64,000 nucleotides of DNA. It comes from Siphonodentalium dalli. Lineage: Eukaryota; Mollusca; Scaphopoda; Gadilida; Siphonodentaliidae. A model generated the notes under the pieces. It did no database searches. It was not told the DNA's origin and saw only the letters and a program-made list of their open reading frames with translations. The translations under genes were made by a program, and so were the position numbers. Shown here in pieces: positions 36,838-47,671 of this stretch (positions are counted from its first letter, which is position 1; every line of letters starts with the position of its first letter). The stretch lies in assembly GCA_032622095.1 (NCBI GenBank), contig CP136068.1, positions 115,681,509 through 115,745,508 on the forward strand, given 5' to 3'.

Positions 36838-37283
36838 CATAATCCGAATTAACGCTCGCAAATTACTATTTTCTTAGCTTCGGGGGTAAAACATATTTGA
36901 TTCGAGTTGAGGAGCCCACCCATCAAAGCTCAGAGTGATCAGATACTGATGTTTGAAATCTATTATTTTTCACCACCGATAATGTTAAGTGGCCCAGTAA
37001 ACAGTCGACGAGAAGACTTTATCTGACCAAATTGCGGATGATGATGGATCACTCTAAAATCAAGTGGCTTTTTTTGTGTCAGATATTTCACAAACCGGCA
37101 AAATTTCGTTGAACAAAATGTTGATAACTAATAACAGGTTTTGGACAATTTTATACTATAATTGACCGTGGCTTGCACTATTTTTGGGCAATTTCTTGAT
37201 GCTGATAACTGAACCGGCATTTCAAAAAATGTTGTTTGTTGGAATCTGATAATATGGGGACCATCGAATCGGATTGAGGTACT
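36838..37283. mobile_element. MITE family M2, copy 2
   Basis: Eroded left end, then TTCGGGGGTAAAACATATTTG and GATCAGATACTGATG as in the other copies. The right end is GAATCGGATTGAGGTAC. It shares internal text (GTTGAACAAAATG, TTGATAACTAA) with 43277-43706. Confidence 0.7.
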
Positions 37284-37351
37284 GAAAGCCATCGCAGTGA
37301 GTTCTTGCGAAATAACATACAAGTCTGTAAAATTACTATCCGAACATCGTG

Positions 37352-37837
37352 TTAACCCTTTCAGTGCCAAGTCCGATTTTTGAATCAACCCATATACCCT
37401 GTGCCAATGCATTCTCTTATATATGCGAGTCGAACACAGGTCGCCTCGCATATATAAGAGAATGCATTGGCCTAACAATTATTCATCATTTGTTATTATT
37501 GTTTACAATTTTAATAACTATTTCTTATATTCATTAACAGACATATTTTGTAGGTTTAGTGTCAGGGAATCTTAGGTTTTTCATGGGCATCAAAATTATT
37601 ACTATGAATATTTGGTGATAGTTTTGAGTTATAACATGCCCCGAAGGTTTTATCCAGTTTGTTTTAAAATTCGCTATTGCATGCTTAAGCATACCCAAAA
37701 ACAATTCAACCCAAAACAAATATGAAAAAAGATTTTTATTTTTATTTATTTTTTATTTTTTAAACGTTTTTTAGGGCCGATTTTACAGACCGTAAATTAG
37801 GGCCGATGAGATCGGCCCCTGGCACCGAACGGGTTAA
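37352..37837. mobile_element. piggyBac-like MITE carrying one hairpin module
   Basis: TTAA (37352-37355) is followed by CCCTTTCAGTGCCAAGTCCG. The right end is the complement (CCCCTGGCACCGAACGGG) followed by TTAA (37834-37837). A TTAA duplication with C-rich inverted ends is diagnostic of the piggyBac superfamily. The element is 478 bp with no transposase. The 67-bp hairpin at 37404-37470 near its left end is the same module found in the hairpin MITEs at 13.7, 17.9, 38.7 and 40.6 kb. Confidence 0.75.
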
Positions 37838-38299
37838 GACTAATAGATTGGAACTTACTACACGATTAGCTTGTTGACAAATCACTGTAACAGTTTTGTT
37901 TACATGAAACTAGTTTTAACAGTCGATAGTTCACTATTGGCGAACTATCAATAAAGCATATAAGAACCCAGTTAATATATTCTAGTTCTGCTTAGTTGTG
38001 ATGCTTTTACAGACTTATACACTGAATGTACATTTACCCACTGTGATTACATTGTGATTTCATTCACTGACCAAGCAGTAATAACTAAATGACGTCTTTG
38101 TTTGTTTATAACGTTTTTTTGCGACCCTCATTCATCGTAAATGAAACATAATGCGTGAACAGAATAATATTCGCTCTGAAACATAAAACACATTATAACA
38201 TGGTCAGTTTAGAATAACTATAAACACAAGGAACTACATGTATTTTGCTATTTCACATCAAACCCCTATTATATAATTAAACAAGCCATTAGATATTTT
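37838..38299. other. Non-coding DNA
   Basis: Nothing recognised. Confidence 0.4.
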
Positions 38300-39065
38300 C
38301 TTATATCTCACTAGTGGCGAATACGCGCGGGCTTCCCGCAAACAAATGACTTTACATTGAATCAGGCGGATTAATACAATTTCGTAAATCCGCATATAGC
38401 AACAACACCAGACAATGCAAAATGATTGCTTTGTTAATTAAATTTCAACTATATTGTCCAACTTCGTTGCGATGATAAAAATGGACACAAACAACAAAGA
38501 GGTAAATTGGGGGACTATATTCTCCGTCAGCAGCTCGAGCGCGAAATAATGCCATATACGATTGTGAAGCGTCTCAGCCAACGATATAAATGTGTACACT
38601 TTTAAGCTTGTGTTAAGAATTTTGATTTGTTAAAAAGGCATAAAGCTCTAGTTTTTTCATGTGATATACAAGATCTTTAACTCGTTATGTTGGGATATAA
38701 GATTTTATGAAACTCGTTTGATACATTTGATAGTTACAGTTATGCCCTGTGCCAATGCATTCTCTTATATATGCGAGTCGACCATAGGTCGCCTCGCATA
38801 TATAAGAGAATGCATTGGCTTAAACGAAATCTTTTTTTAACACTTTTTACCATTTTTCTTACATTCTTTAACAATTTTATAATTTTTAATGTGTTAAGCC
38901 AATGCATTCTCTTATATATGCGAGGCGACCTATGGTCGACTCGCATATATAAGAGAATGCATTGGCACAGGGCACATGGCACAGGGCACAGGGCTCGTCT
39001 GCGACTCGTTGTGAATCAAACTTATCATAACTCGTTGGAGATCCTCTATATACACAGGGACTATA
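38300..39065. repeat. Dispersed repeat R3, interrupted by a hairpin MITE
   Basis: 38300-38720 matches 63215-63700 (GGCGGATTAATAC, TTGTGAAGCGTCTCAGC, TTGATTTGTTAAAAAGGCA, CTCTAGT). The match resumes at about 39005 (AACTCGTTGGAGATCCTCTA). The interruption is the MITE at 38745-38972, showing that the MITE inserted later. Confidence 0.75.
38745..38972. mobile_element. Hairpin MITE, copy 4 (short)
   Basis: Two 67-bp hairpins (38752-38818 and 38899-38965) in inverse orientation with an 80-bp AT-rich spacer and CCCTGTG/CACAGGG outer ends. It is nearly a perfect large palindrome. A CACAGGGCA repeat follows the right end. Confidence 0.85.
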
Positions 39066-39489
39066 TTGTTGGTGGAAGCATTACCGTATGTTAATCGGAT
39101 ATTTCTTCGTCCCCATGCAATAAAGGAGTAAATGCATTTCAGGCGCTGTTCTCTTGGAATTTTAGACCATTTCTATGCCAAATGGATTCCCCATGTCAGT
39201 TAAAAAATGGAATTGTCTATATTATTGACATGAAGGGATGTTAATGTGATAAAAGCAGAGACAGATAAATAAATAAAAGTGCTGAAGGAGCTCTATTTAT
39301 TGAGGGAAATGTTTAGATAATAAGTTCAACAAACAACCTATTATCTGAACATTTCCTATGGGATATCTACTCATCGATGCTGCTTTATTATATAGAAAGG
39401 ATTAATTGATTGCTATACTTTCTTCCAATGTTCGATTGCTGACTTATCAGGTTTATTCACTGAATTAAACGGACATGGCTCATTCCAAA
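39066..39489. other. Non-coding DNA with a small inverted repeat
   Basis: GGGAAATGTTTAGATAATAA and its complement flank a short loop at about 39303-39356. Nothing else recognised. Confidence 0.4.
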
Positions 39490-39926
39490 TTGTTTCTACG
39501 TAATTTGGAGCGACGATTTGATAGGTCGATAAATATACGAACTATTGCTCTGGGGAAAAAACTTGCCAAAGTCACAGCCATTTTTTAGCCGTTTGCAACT
39601 TTTCCCCAGAAGTCAGACAAACGCTCTTTATTGCTACCATACCAGGAATAAACTATCAAGGAACGCTGTTTTCTGTCCCATGTCGCGCAAATGGCGGCTT
39701 TTTGTTTGGTACCCAAACACCGTATATTCACAGTTGTATTTTTCATTATTCCAATGCGTCTTTTGGGGTTACATAATGCTCGTAGAAAGGTGGTTCAGAT
39801 ATTTATCGACCTAGTTCGATACTGAGCAAAGTTCAAAAGCGAATAATATTACATGTATGTGCATTTTGGAGCGCAAACCGCCATGTGGCTTTAAAGCCAC
39901 ATGTATGACGATTTGCGTTCCAAAAT
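39490..39926. repeat. Dispersed repeat R4, main copy
   Basis: TAGGTCGATAAATAT (39521) and ATTTATCGACCTAG (39800) form an inverted pair. 39863-39926 is a 64-bp near-palindrome (ATTTTGGAGCGCAAACCGCC ... AAAAT). Matching fragments lie at 25.3-25.5 kb and 30.5 kb. Confidence 0.6.
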
Positions 39927-39971
39927 ACACCTAATGATATTTAAATAAAAATAAAATAAAATAAAAGGAAC

Positions 39972-40795
39972 AATTTCAAGGCTGGTCATTGGAGAGTTTG
40001 ACAGGAAATATTGGTAACGAACTCACTGTATTATCTAGATTATGAACCCATATATAGGGTATGCGCTCAGTTTACTATCTGAAATCATGAATGTCTGCGA
40101 GAGTCGCTACCATATTAGATCCATCCAGCTCCGTTCCGCGCATTCAGTGCTTCAGGTCAAAGTTCTGGATAAAGCATTCCATTTATGCAGCTTTTGAATA
40201 TTCATGAATTCCATATATGGAATTCTTGAATATTCAAAACTCCATATATGGAATGCTACTCCCGAATTTTTACCTGTAGCACTTAAACCGCGGAATGGGG
40301 GCTGGGTGGATCCAATATGGTAGCGACTCAGTGATCTCGCTTATTGCAAACGTATTTGAATATTTATGTGTTGGGTCCTTCACGCGACAAAAAGTAGTTA
40401 TGCAAATGGCTACCACATTTTAAATAAATGTTTCTTACAATTTTTAGGACATAAAATAAAAAACATCCATTACCCTGCAGGGAGCCCCATACATATATAG
40501 AAGCATATAGAAGAGTGCCGTCTGCTCATGTTTGTCTGGGGCTCTGTATGGGTGAAATTATAAAATTGTTAAAGAATACAAGAACAAATTATTGAAATTG
40601 TAAAAAATTGTTAGGCCAATGCATTCTCTTATATAAGAGAATGCAATGGCACAGGGTAAAAAAATCCCGACTTCCGACTGGATTTGATATGGCGGGTCAC
40701 ATATGTAAACTGAGCGCATACACAAGGTGGATAATCAATGAGTGTGTTGCAAATATTTCCTGTCAAACTCTCCAATGGCCAGTCTTGAAGATTGT
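39972..40795. repeat. Nested inverted repeat with a palindromic core
   Basis: Outer arms of about 100 bp (39972-40075 and 40698-40795) share CAATTTCAAG-CTGGTCATTG and TGCGCTCAGTTTAC in inverse orientation. Inside is a second inverted repeat (40101-40329) with ends GAGTCGCTACCATATT. The innermost part has GAATTCCATATATGGAATTC and a second CCATATATGG. The truncated hairpin MITE 40420-40699 lies between the inner and right outer arms. Confidence 0.7.
40420..40699. mobile_element. Hairpin MITE, copy 5 (truncated)
   Basis: Right half only: spacer text CCCTGCAGGGAGCCCC, a collapsed hairpin at 40616-40649 whose middle is deleted, and the right outer end GGATTTGATATGGCGGGTCA. The left hairpin is missing. 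Confidence 0.7.
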
Positions 40796-40936
40796 TGCTT
40801 TTATTCTGATTAAACTAATCTTTTATACCTGGCGGCCCTCGGATGACATTCCAGGTCTCGAGCGGGCGACAAATCAACGTGTCTCACTCAAGCGCGGATG
40901 ACAACTTTATAATGTTTACATCTCTTCGATTTTCAG

Positions 40937-41117
40937 TGATGAATTCTGGTCCAGGCCAGAAGGTCTTCATAATCGGTGGATTCTATGGAAATGGAGCCGG
41001 ATCACATTGGTTCGACCTGTCCCCTCTGGGGTACACAAAGTGGCAGACCGGACAACCTTCCCCACTTTGCGCGGCGTCCGTCAACTACCTTGGACTATTC
41101 TACGACCCATCAAATAA
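40937..41117 (+). CDS. C-type lectin-like domain fragment exon
   Basis: Reading from the acceptor CTTCGATTTTCAG at 40936, the frame gives a lectin-like stretch: VFIIGGFYGNGAG, HWFDLSPLGYTKW, QTGQPSPLCAASVNY, FYDPSN. W/F-I-G-G, S-P-x-x-Y-x-x-W and G-Q-P...C are characteristic of CTLDs. QPS is seen instead of the QPD/EPN sugar-binding triplets. A GTTAGT donor follows 41117 (phase 2), where K-W-N-D would usually continue. The flanking exons completing the domain were not found, so this could be a live exon of a split gene or an orphan fragment. Confidence 0.55.
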
Positions 41118-41880
41118 GTTAGTATGATTATTCGCCACAGTTGGCAACGTAAAATCAACAGGATTGTGCATGATGGACTTGACTCTCACCCCTCCCCCAC
41201 CCGTTATACTCATGGCTAGTATATTCAACAGATAGAAATATAAGATCAAACGAATGTTGGATTTGTTCTGATAAAAAGATAATCATACCATATTTAGTGT
41301 GAAATAAGTAGTTTTGTTTTTACTATAAGACGACTATTTTCCTACTTTTAGTAAATTTATGGACCGAAATAGCAATCATTTGGAACTTTCCAACCATATG
41401 GGGTGTCTATTTTGGAAATTTTCAACCATATGAGGTGTTTGTTTTTGGCAATTTCCAACCTTGTGGCTGTTTGTTTGCAAAGCGTCGTCCCTCAACTATC
41501 TTGAACTGTTATACGACCCATCAAATAGGTTTAGTATGATTATTCGCGACAGTTGGCAACGCTAAATCAATAAAACGTGATGGACAACACGTGTTGTCCG
41601 CCCCCAACTTGGGTGGAACAGGTGGAAATTTCAGATCAAACGAAGGCTGGTTTTGTTCTGATGTAAATATAATCATGTCATATTTAGTATGAAATGTGTT
41701 GTTTTATTTTTCCATAAGTCGAATATGTTCCTACTTTTATTAAATGTATGGACTGAAATAGCTATCCGTTGGAAATTTCCAACCAATTGGGTTTGTTTTG
41801 GAAATTTCCAACAGTTTGAAATTTTGAGGTAGCATTTTGAAAATTACAACCCATGGGGCGGTGCATATGTAGTTTCCTGG
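41118..41880 (+). repeat. Partial tandem duplication of the lectin exon tail and its intron
   Basis: From 41074 and 41482 (offset 408 bp) two diverged copies run through the exon end (CAACTA-CTTG...TACGACCCATCAAATA) and the following intron (ATTATTCGC-ACAGTTGGCAACG, TTTTGTTCTGAT, CCTACTTTTA). The second copy (about 41482-41540) has lost the conserved Cys and the open context, so it is a dead exon remnant. Both contain GGAAA-TTTCCAACC words like those of the hAT element at 6.2 kb. Confidence 0.75.
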
Positions 41881-42700
41881 ATTTGGACGTTCAGTCTCCT
41901 TCGGTGAATATGGGAATTCAAGATGGACACCCCAGCGAAGTAGCCACCCAGCGAAGTTGCGGACGAGAGGAGTTAAGTTATATCTCTAAATGGACAGAAA
42001 TCTGTTTGCGCAATGTGAGTGCATAAACTATACTTGTCCAAGGTCCAACTTGACTCCATAAAACTATACTATATACAGCTACATTTTATATAGCAGAAAA
42101 GTAAATATTGCCAGTGAGCCCATTAATGTAGGCTCTTCATGGTGGCATATGGTGTCCTGTTTCGCCAAATACTTTTGTTTGCTTGCTTCGGTTCCTTCGT
42201 TGGGAATTGAGCGAAATGATCTCAATTAATTCGGTTAAAGGTACGATTGGCCTTGGCGGTGGGTATACTGTGAAAATATTTCCACCCATCAAAAACCGCC
42301 ACAAACAGAAAGATCAACAAAATGTAGGCAGACTTTGTCAATACAAATAAGAAATATCGCATAAACAGTATGTTATTGTCATATATTTGACCATTGTTAT
42401 GTAAACAAAAGCATAAAAAGTTACTTTTCTGGTGTTTGTTTATATTATGATGGTAAACATAAAGAGCGTTCTTTGTTGGTGAATTCCTGATATGGAACGA
42501 ATAAAGAGCGTTTATGTAATTTGTGTGTGATTAGCCAGCAGCATTGTGCTGTCTTCTGTAACACAATCAGGCTCTTGCTTAGGTAAAATATAATAAATCT
42601 TTATGATAACATGCTGTTTACGCGATGGTCATGGTATATATGAACGAAACTGTATGCGTTTTAATGTTTTTCTGTTTACGGTGATTTGAACAAATATGAA
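41881..42700. other. Non-coding DNA
   Basis: No exon completing the lectin domain is recognised. AAAGAGCGTT words, frequent in this genome's repeats, occur at about 42461 and 42503. Confidence 0.4.
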
Positions 42701-42709
42701 TATTTTAGA

Positions 42710-43115
42710 CAACTAAGGCCTCACGTGCCTTTAAGGAACCGAAGGAAGCCAAAAATGAAACACAGAAACCGAAAAACAAAACATCATAATTATTTCTGCT
42801 TACTTCGTTTGTTTTGTTTTTTTTTTCGGTTCCCTCGTGTGACATTTTGTTGTGTTTACGCTTTCGGTGGTTCCTTCGAAGTATCGTAGCAAGCGAAGGA
42901 AATGGTAAAAAAAAACCCAACAACAACAACCAAGAAAACTGTTTTTCTTGGTTCTTGGTTGCTGTTGTCTTTCGACGGTACCTTCGCTTGCTTCGGATAC
43001 TTCGCGAAGCAAGCGAAGGACTCGGAAGGAGCCACCGAAAGCGAAAAAAAAATAAACACAATATCTCACGAAGGAACCGAAGGAAGTGAAAAAACCAAAA
43101 CGAAGGAAACGAAAA
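42710..43115. repeat. Large imperfect palindrome with GAAGGAACCGAAGG motifs
   Basis: Left arm phrases GGTTCCCTCGTGTGACATTT and GCTTTCGGTGGTTCCTTCG recur inverted as CTCACGAAGGAACCGAAGGA and GGAGCCACCGAAAGCG. The centre lies near 42940 (CCAAGAAAACTG/TTTTTCTTGG). Overlapping open frames on both strands are by-products of the symmetric, purine-biased sequence. Confidence 0.75.
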
Positions 43116-43276
43116 AGTATGCTGTGGCGGAAACAGGACGCCATAGTGGTCATATATCAACTGTCTGGGGAAGTTATAACACGTGTTGATTTTTGCCAGC
43201 ATCGCAAAACAATCAAATGATCGTCCCTTATAAAGAGTGTCCATGGTTACGCGTCTCAACAGCAATAGATATTAAA

Positions 43277-43706
43277 GGTACTCAATCCGATCAGTTGCTC
43301 CTAAATTACTATTTCTTTGGCTTCAGGGGTAAAAAATATTTGATTCAAGTCGAGGAACCCACCCATCACAGCTCATAGTGATCAGACATCGTTTTCTGAA
43401 GTTTGTTATATCCGAGATGTGTAATAATATATGTGGCACAGAAACACGGAGGGTCTGAAGATGGATAACTATAAACTCAAGTGATAATACGGTCAAATTT
43501 CGTGATGCTTTAGTGATAATACGGCCACATTTTGTTGAACAAAATGTGATAAATAACAAGTTGTGGGAAATCTGATACCATAGTTGACAGTGGTTAGCAT
43601 TATTTTGTTGCAATAAATCGATTTTGATAACTAAAGCGTATTTTGAAGAAATGTTGTTTTTGCTGAATCTTGATGATATGGGGACCGTCTAATCGGATTG
43701 AGTACC
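43277..43706. mobile_element. MITE family M2, copy 3 (best ends)
   Basis: Ends GGTACTCAATCCGATCAG and CTAATCGGATTGAGTACC are inverted repeats. The element is 430 bp with non-coding internal text shared with copy 2. Confidence 0.8.
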
Positions 43707-43823
43707 TTCAAAGAACGTTCTCATTTATGATATTTTTTACTTTCCAATGTGAAACCAATGAATGCTTTCGTGGATTTTCGCGATGCCTGATCCATACAAA
43801 TGATGGTGATTGCAAGTATTTAT

Positions 43824-44376
43824 TGTCCCCGACATTCCGTCGGAGGGCTATAGTAATAATCCTCGTTTGTGCGTCCGTGCGCGCGTCCATCCGTCCGGAA
43901 CTTTGTCTTGTCCGAGCCTGTATTCTGTGGTTTTCTGGTCAATCTTTTTAAAAGTTGGCACATATATCAACCTGCAATTTTGAATTCGGTTGGACTCATT
44001 TCGGCGGAATTATTGCCTTTATTCGACATATAATTGTACATCCTGGGACGCATCTTTGGTCCGCGCCTGTATTCCGTCATTTTCCCAGTCAATTTTTTTT
44101 TAAACTTGGCACAGATGTCGACCATCATAGGAACCTGAGCACATGCTATTTTGAGTTCAGTCGAAGTCATTCTGGCGGAGATATTGCCATTTTTCGACAT
44201 TGAAATGTTTTATGTTTTTGTATTTTACAGTTATTAACCCTTTCTCGACACATTGAAGACGTGCAACATATCTCTGCAATTTTTATCATATGGTGTAATC
44301 AATTCCTCCAGCAGTTTGTAGTTTTGGGATATGAAACTAATAAATCCTTCAAACCTGCCACCTTCGTCGGGGGACA
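43824..44376. mobile_element. Short-TIR element with two 150-bp core units
   Basis: Starts TGTCCCCGACATTCCGTCGG and ends CTTCGTCGGGGGACA, giving imperfect inverted ends TGTCCCC-GAC. After a (CGTCC)-rich stretch, two diverged units share CGCCTGTATTC-GT, TTTTC-AGTCAAT, AAACTTGGCACA-AT and GGCGGA-ATATTGCC. Non-coding. Confidence 0.65.
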
Positions 44377-45062
44377 TTTTGGTCAGCTACCTTTTATTTT
44401 TATTTCTTTTGCACGGTAAGCATACCTCCGGCGAGATGTGCGAGGCTTGTGTGGTATATCCACACGTGTATCGAATGGCTATACACGCGCAAAACTTGTT
44501 CATTTTTTTGTGACCGTAAGACAGTGTCGTGTTTGTGGGTGATCGGTCGTCCACATCAGTTGATACTCGCCGTCCTATATATAGGTTGCACGCCGTGACA
44601 GTCGGTCGTCCACATCAGTTGACACTCATCGTCCTATATATAGTTTGCACGCCGTGACAGTGCATGTGATTAGCTGGAATACATGGCCGTGTTCATTGAC
44701 TGCATTATCTATAAGGTCTGTGCGCCGAAATGGAAAAATAAATTTCAATATGCAATGGATAGAGCGTCTATATTCGCAATTTACCAATTTTCATGAAATT
44801 TGACCAACCGCTACATCGACTTTGCAATACAACTGTTCATCTCAATGCCAATCTAACACCCAAATGTCATCAAATAATGATCCCATCAAACAATCACACC
44901 ATATACAGCGAGACAATAATAATAATGGTCAGCCGTGGGTACACACAAACAACACTTCTCGTGTGCATTGCTTGAGTATATGCACAGTGGCTTGAAACGC
45001 GGTCCGTTGTCACCCCCTCTCTCTACATGTACTTCCTTACACGAGGTCCCTATAAAACGCTA
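44377..45062. repeat. Non-coding DNA with a 59-bp duplication
   Basis: 44544-44602 and 44603-44661 are near-identical tandem copies (CGGTCGTCCACATCAGTTGA ... CACGCCGTGACAGT). The remainder shows nothing. Confidence 0.7.
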
Positions 45063-45309
45063 CGAAAGCGCATCAGGGCCATCAGAAACACCACTGCACC
45101 CCCAAATATACAAATACACAACTCGTTATACCGACTTCAACAACTCGTTGTTTTTATTTCAACAAGTCGTTATAACGCTTTCCAACTTGCAAGTCGTTAT
45201 AACGAGTTGTATAAGTCGTTATAACGAGTTGTTGGAAGTCGTTATAACGAGTTGTGTATTTGTATATTTGGGGTGCGGTGGTGTGTTGGATGGCCCTAAG
45301 GCGCATTCG
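45063..45309. mobile_element. Small palindromic MITE with TCGTTATAACGA words
   Basis: Inverted ends CGAAAGCGCATCAGGGCCAT and CGAATGCGCCTTAGGGCCAT. The arms contain CCCCAAATATACAAATACAC and its complement, and the centre repeats AGTCGTTATAACGAGTTG three times. About 247 bp in total. Confidence 0.8.
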
Positions 45310-46479
45310 TAAAAACAAACCTGCTTTTCGTTATGGTAGTATATACAAGAAACTCGTTGCAAGTGCCTGTGGTAATACATGATCGAAATACGCGCGTGAG
45401 TTTAAATCACAAGCTTCATATATCTCGCCGCTCAGTTCCTCAATAAAGTTCATATCAAATATATTGCAATAAAGTACATTATATATGCAACACATTTCCA
45501 TTCTTCTACAATGAATATGTGCCTTGTTGTAGTGGAAATACAAATTGTACATGGCGTTCTGCTATGTCCCGGTATATACATGTACACAATTATTCAATAT
45601 ATATAACATAGTTACGTGAAAATGCATTGAACAATTGTCTTGCATGGACACAAAATATGTCATCTGGATATTTCCATGATCACCTTTGATTACAGATGAA
45701 AATGTATTTTCCCTTCAGATATCTTCTGGACGACATATGTCTTAGCTGGTCATTCCACTTCATCTGTCAAAGACGGGCATTCCTGAGGTGATGTCCACGC
45801 CTGAAAGTTAGAACCCGAGCACGATCGGATAGGAACTGGAGCGCCATGAAGAGCGAAACGGCGCATAATATCCCTCGCTGATCGTATTCTTAACCAATAA
45901 ATATACTCAACATAATATACTTGTCATTTTCGAATATTTAGAATATGTTCACGCAGTTGGAAACCGTCTTATAATAATAGACTTTTTTTGTATATTATAC
46001 AACCCATGTGCGCTTCTGAGGACCAGCGTTGCCTACTTTTATTTTCTGGCATACCCGACTTTCCAATTGTGACATGTTTCGGCTTGGTCGTAGTGATTCT
46101 TTCTAAAAAAAATAGTTCACTGTGCGCTCTCACACTGCCTAGCGACATTCACAGATCAGAATTATTTGTTTTTATGATATTATTTAACAATGAACTATTT
46201 ATCTGTACCTGTTGTTTAACTACTATATGCCATTTATTATGTTCAATTATATATGTTTGACTTATAAATTATTATCATAATTATGTGTACTCAACTATAC
46301 CCAATACTATACATTGCTTACGTGTGGGTATTGGTTTAAGACTTACCCCCACTAACCATGGAGTTTCTACCACCCTTGAATATTATTATACGCATCTGGT
46401 TGCTGTCCATTTAATATCCATTTGTTAGTTGTGTTGACAGTATTATTGCAGTGTTTTATAACTTTATCTTTATACAATA
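45310..46479. other. Non-coding flank of the minus-strand Helitron-like array
   Basis: No gene recognised. 46328-46382 (TTGGTTTAAGACTTACCC ... CACCCTTGAA) recurs in direct orientation at 49367-49425 beyond the array. Confidence 0.45.
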
Positions 46480-47671
46480 CTAGCAGGTTAGCCCGCCACT
46501 TGCAATTTTTAATATTTTTAATTAATTGTTTTAATTAATATTTTTAATTAATTATTTAATTGAATTTTTTGTTTTTCAATGAGTAAATTGTGCATTTTTA
46601 ATTTTTTAATTGAATTTTTTGTTTTTCAATTTTACCCGATTTTTTTGGGTTTTCAATGTGTTAATTGTGTACCTTTTGAATTTACTGGCTGTTTTATGTT
46701 TTTCAATGAGTTAATTGTGCCTTTTTAATTTTTTAATTTAATATTATTTGTTTTTCAATTTGAACCGATTTGACCTTGAATTGATCATTTTCAAGGTCAA
46801 GGTCAGGTCGGGGTCACAATCTAACCCGTCCATGACACTTCCCGTAGGTAGCAAGTTTGAACTCAATCGGTTCGAGTCTATAAAGGACACACCCATATAT
46901 ATGACACTTCCCGTAGGGAGCAAGTTTGAGCTCAATCGGCATTCCCTGGAATTTCCCAGAAGATATTCATGGGGAGGTCAAGTGACCAATTTTTAAATTT
47001 GCTGGTCGCATTCGTCTGTAGGTCTGAGGAATTCTCGGCTAGATATTGTTACCAACATGACATATTTAAATTAATCCCGCCGTGTACCCCCAACACCAAC
47101 GCGACGTAATTTTGGTCGAGATGACGAAATATGAGTGCGACAGAGATGACGAAATATGAGTGCGACAGAGAATATTGTTTGATCGAAAGCATTTGAATTA
47201 ATATGTCACAAGACTCGCCTTGATGCTGGCTAATGTATATTTGTCCCTGCTAGGTGTTGGGAATGTGAATTAAAATTGCCGTGGGGATGCCGTGGGGGTC
47301 TAATCCGATGAAAATGTCCCCGTTCCTGGGAAGTGAGTTTCAGATAACGTAAACAAACGCCGTATGCGAAAGCCGAAGGGAATAAAGAGCGTTAACCGGT
47401 AAACAAACCCAAATATGGAAGATCTTTATCAACTACACTGCGGATACGAACGCTCTTTAACTATCAACACTATTAACCCCGAAGTGCCGTTTTTTTTGTG
47501 ACTGAGAGTGGAGAACGGGTGCTCTGAGCTTCTCCAAAACGCCGCGACGACCATTCCCGTGGGATTTTACCCTTAGATGGGAAGTTTGAGCCCAATCGGT
47601 CCGACCGTTTTCGAGTCTATAGAGGACAAATATACACACACATATACGGAAGTCTCATAATATATATGAGA
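46480..47671 (-). mobile_element. Helitron-like element, array unit 1
   Basis: On the minus strand the 5' end is TCTCATATATATTATGAGAC at 47671. The 3' end has a GC-rich hairpin-like segment and GCTAACCTGCTAG at 46480, followed by T. The core has GGGAAGTGTCAT units and GACCTTGACCTTGA text shared with 33796-34293. A-T target logic fits. Confidence 0.7.

Noticed and set aside
42705-43265. 186-codon minus-strand frame
   Set aside because: It lies in the symmetric purine-biased palindrome and is mirrored by plus-strand frames. Composition is low-complexity with no domain.
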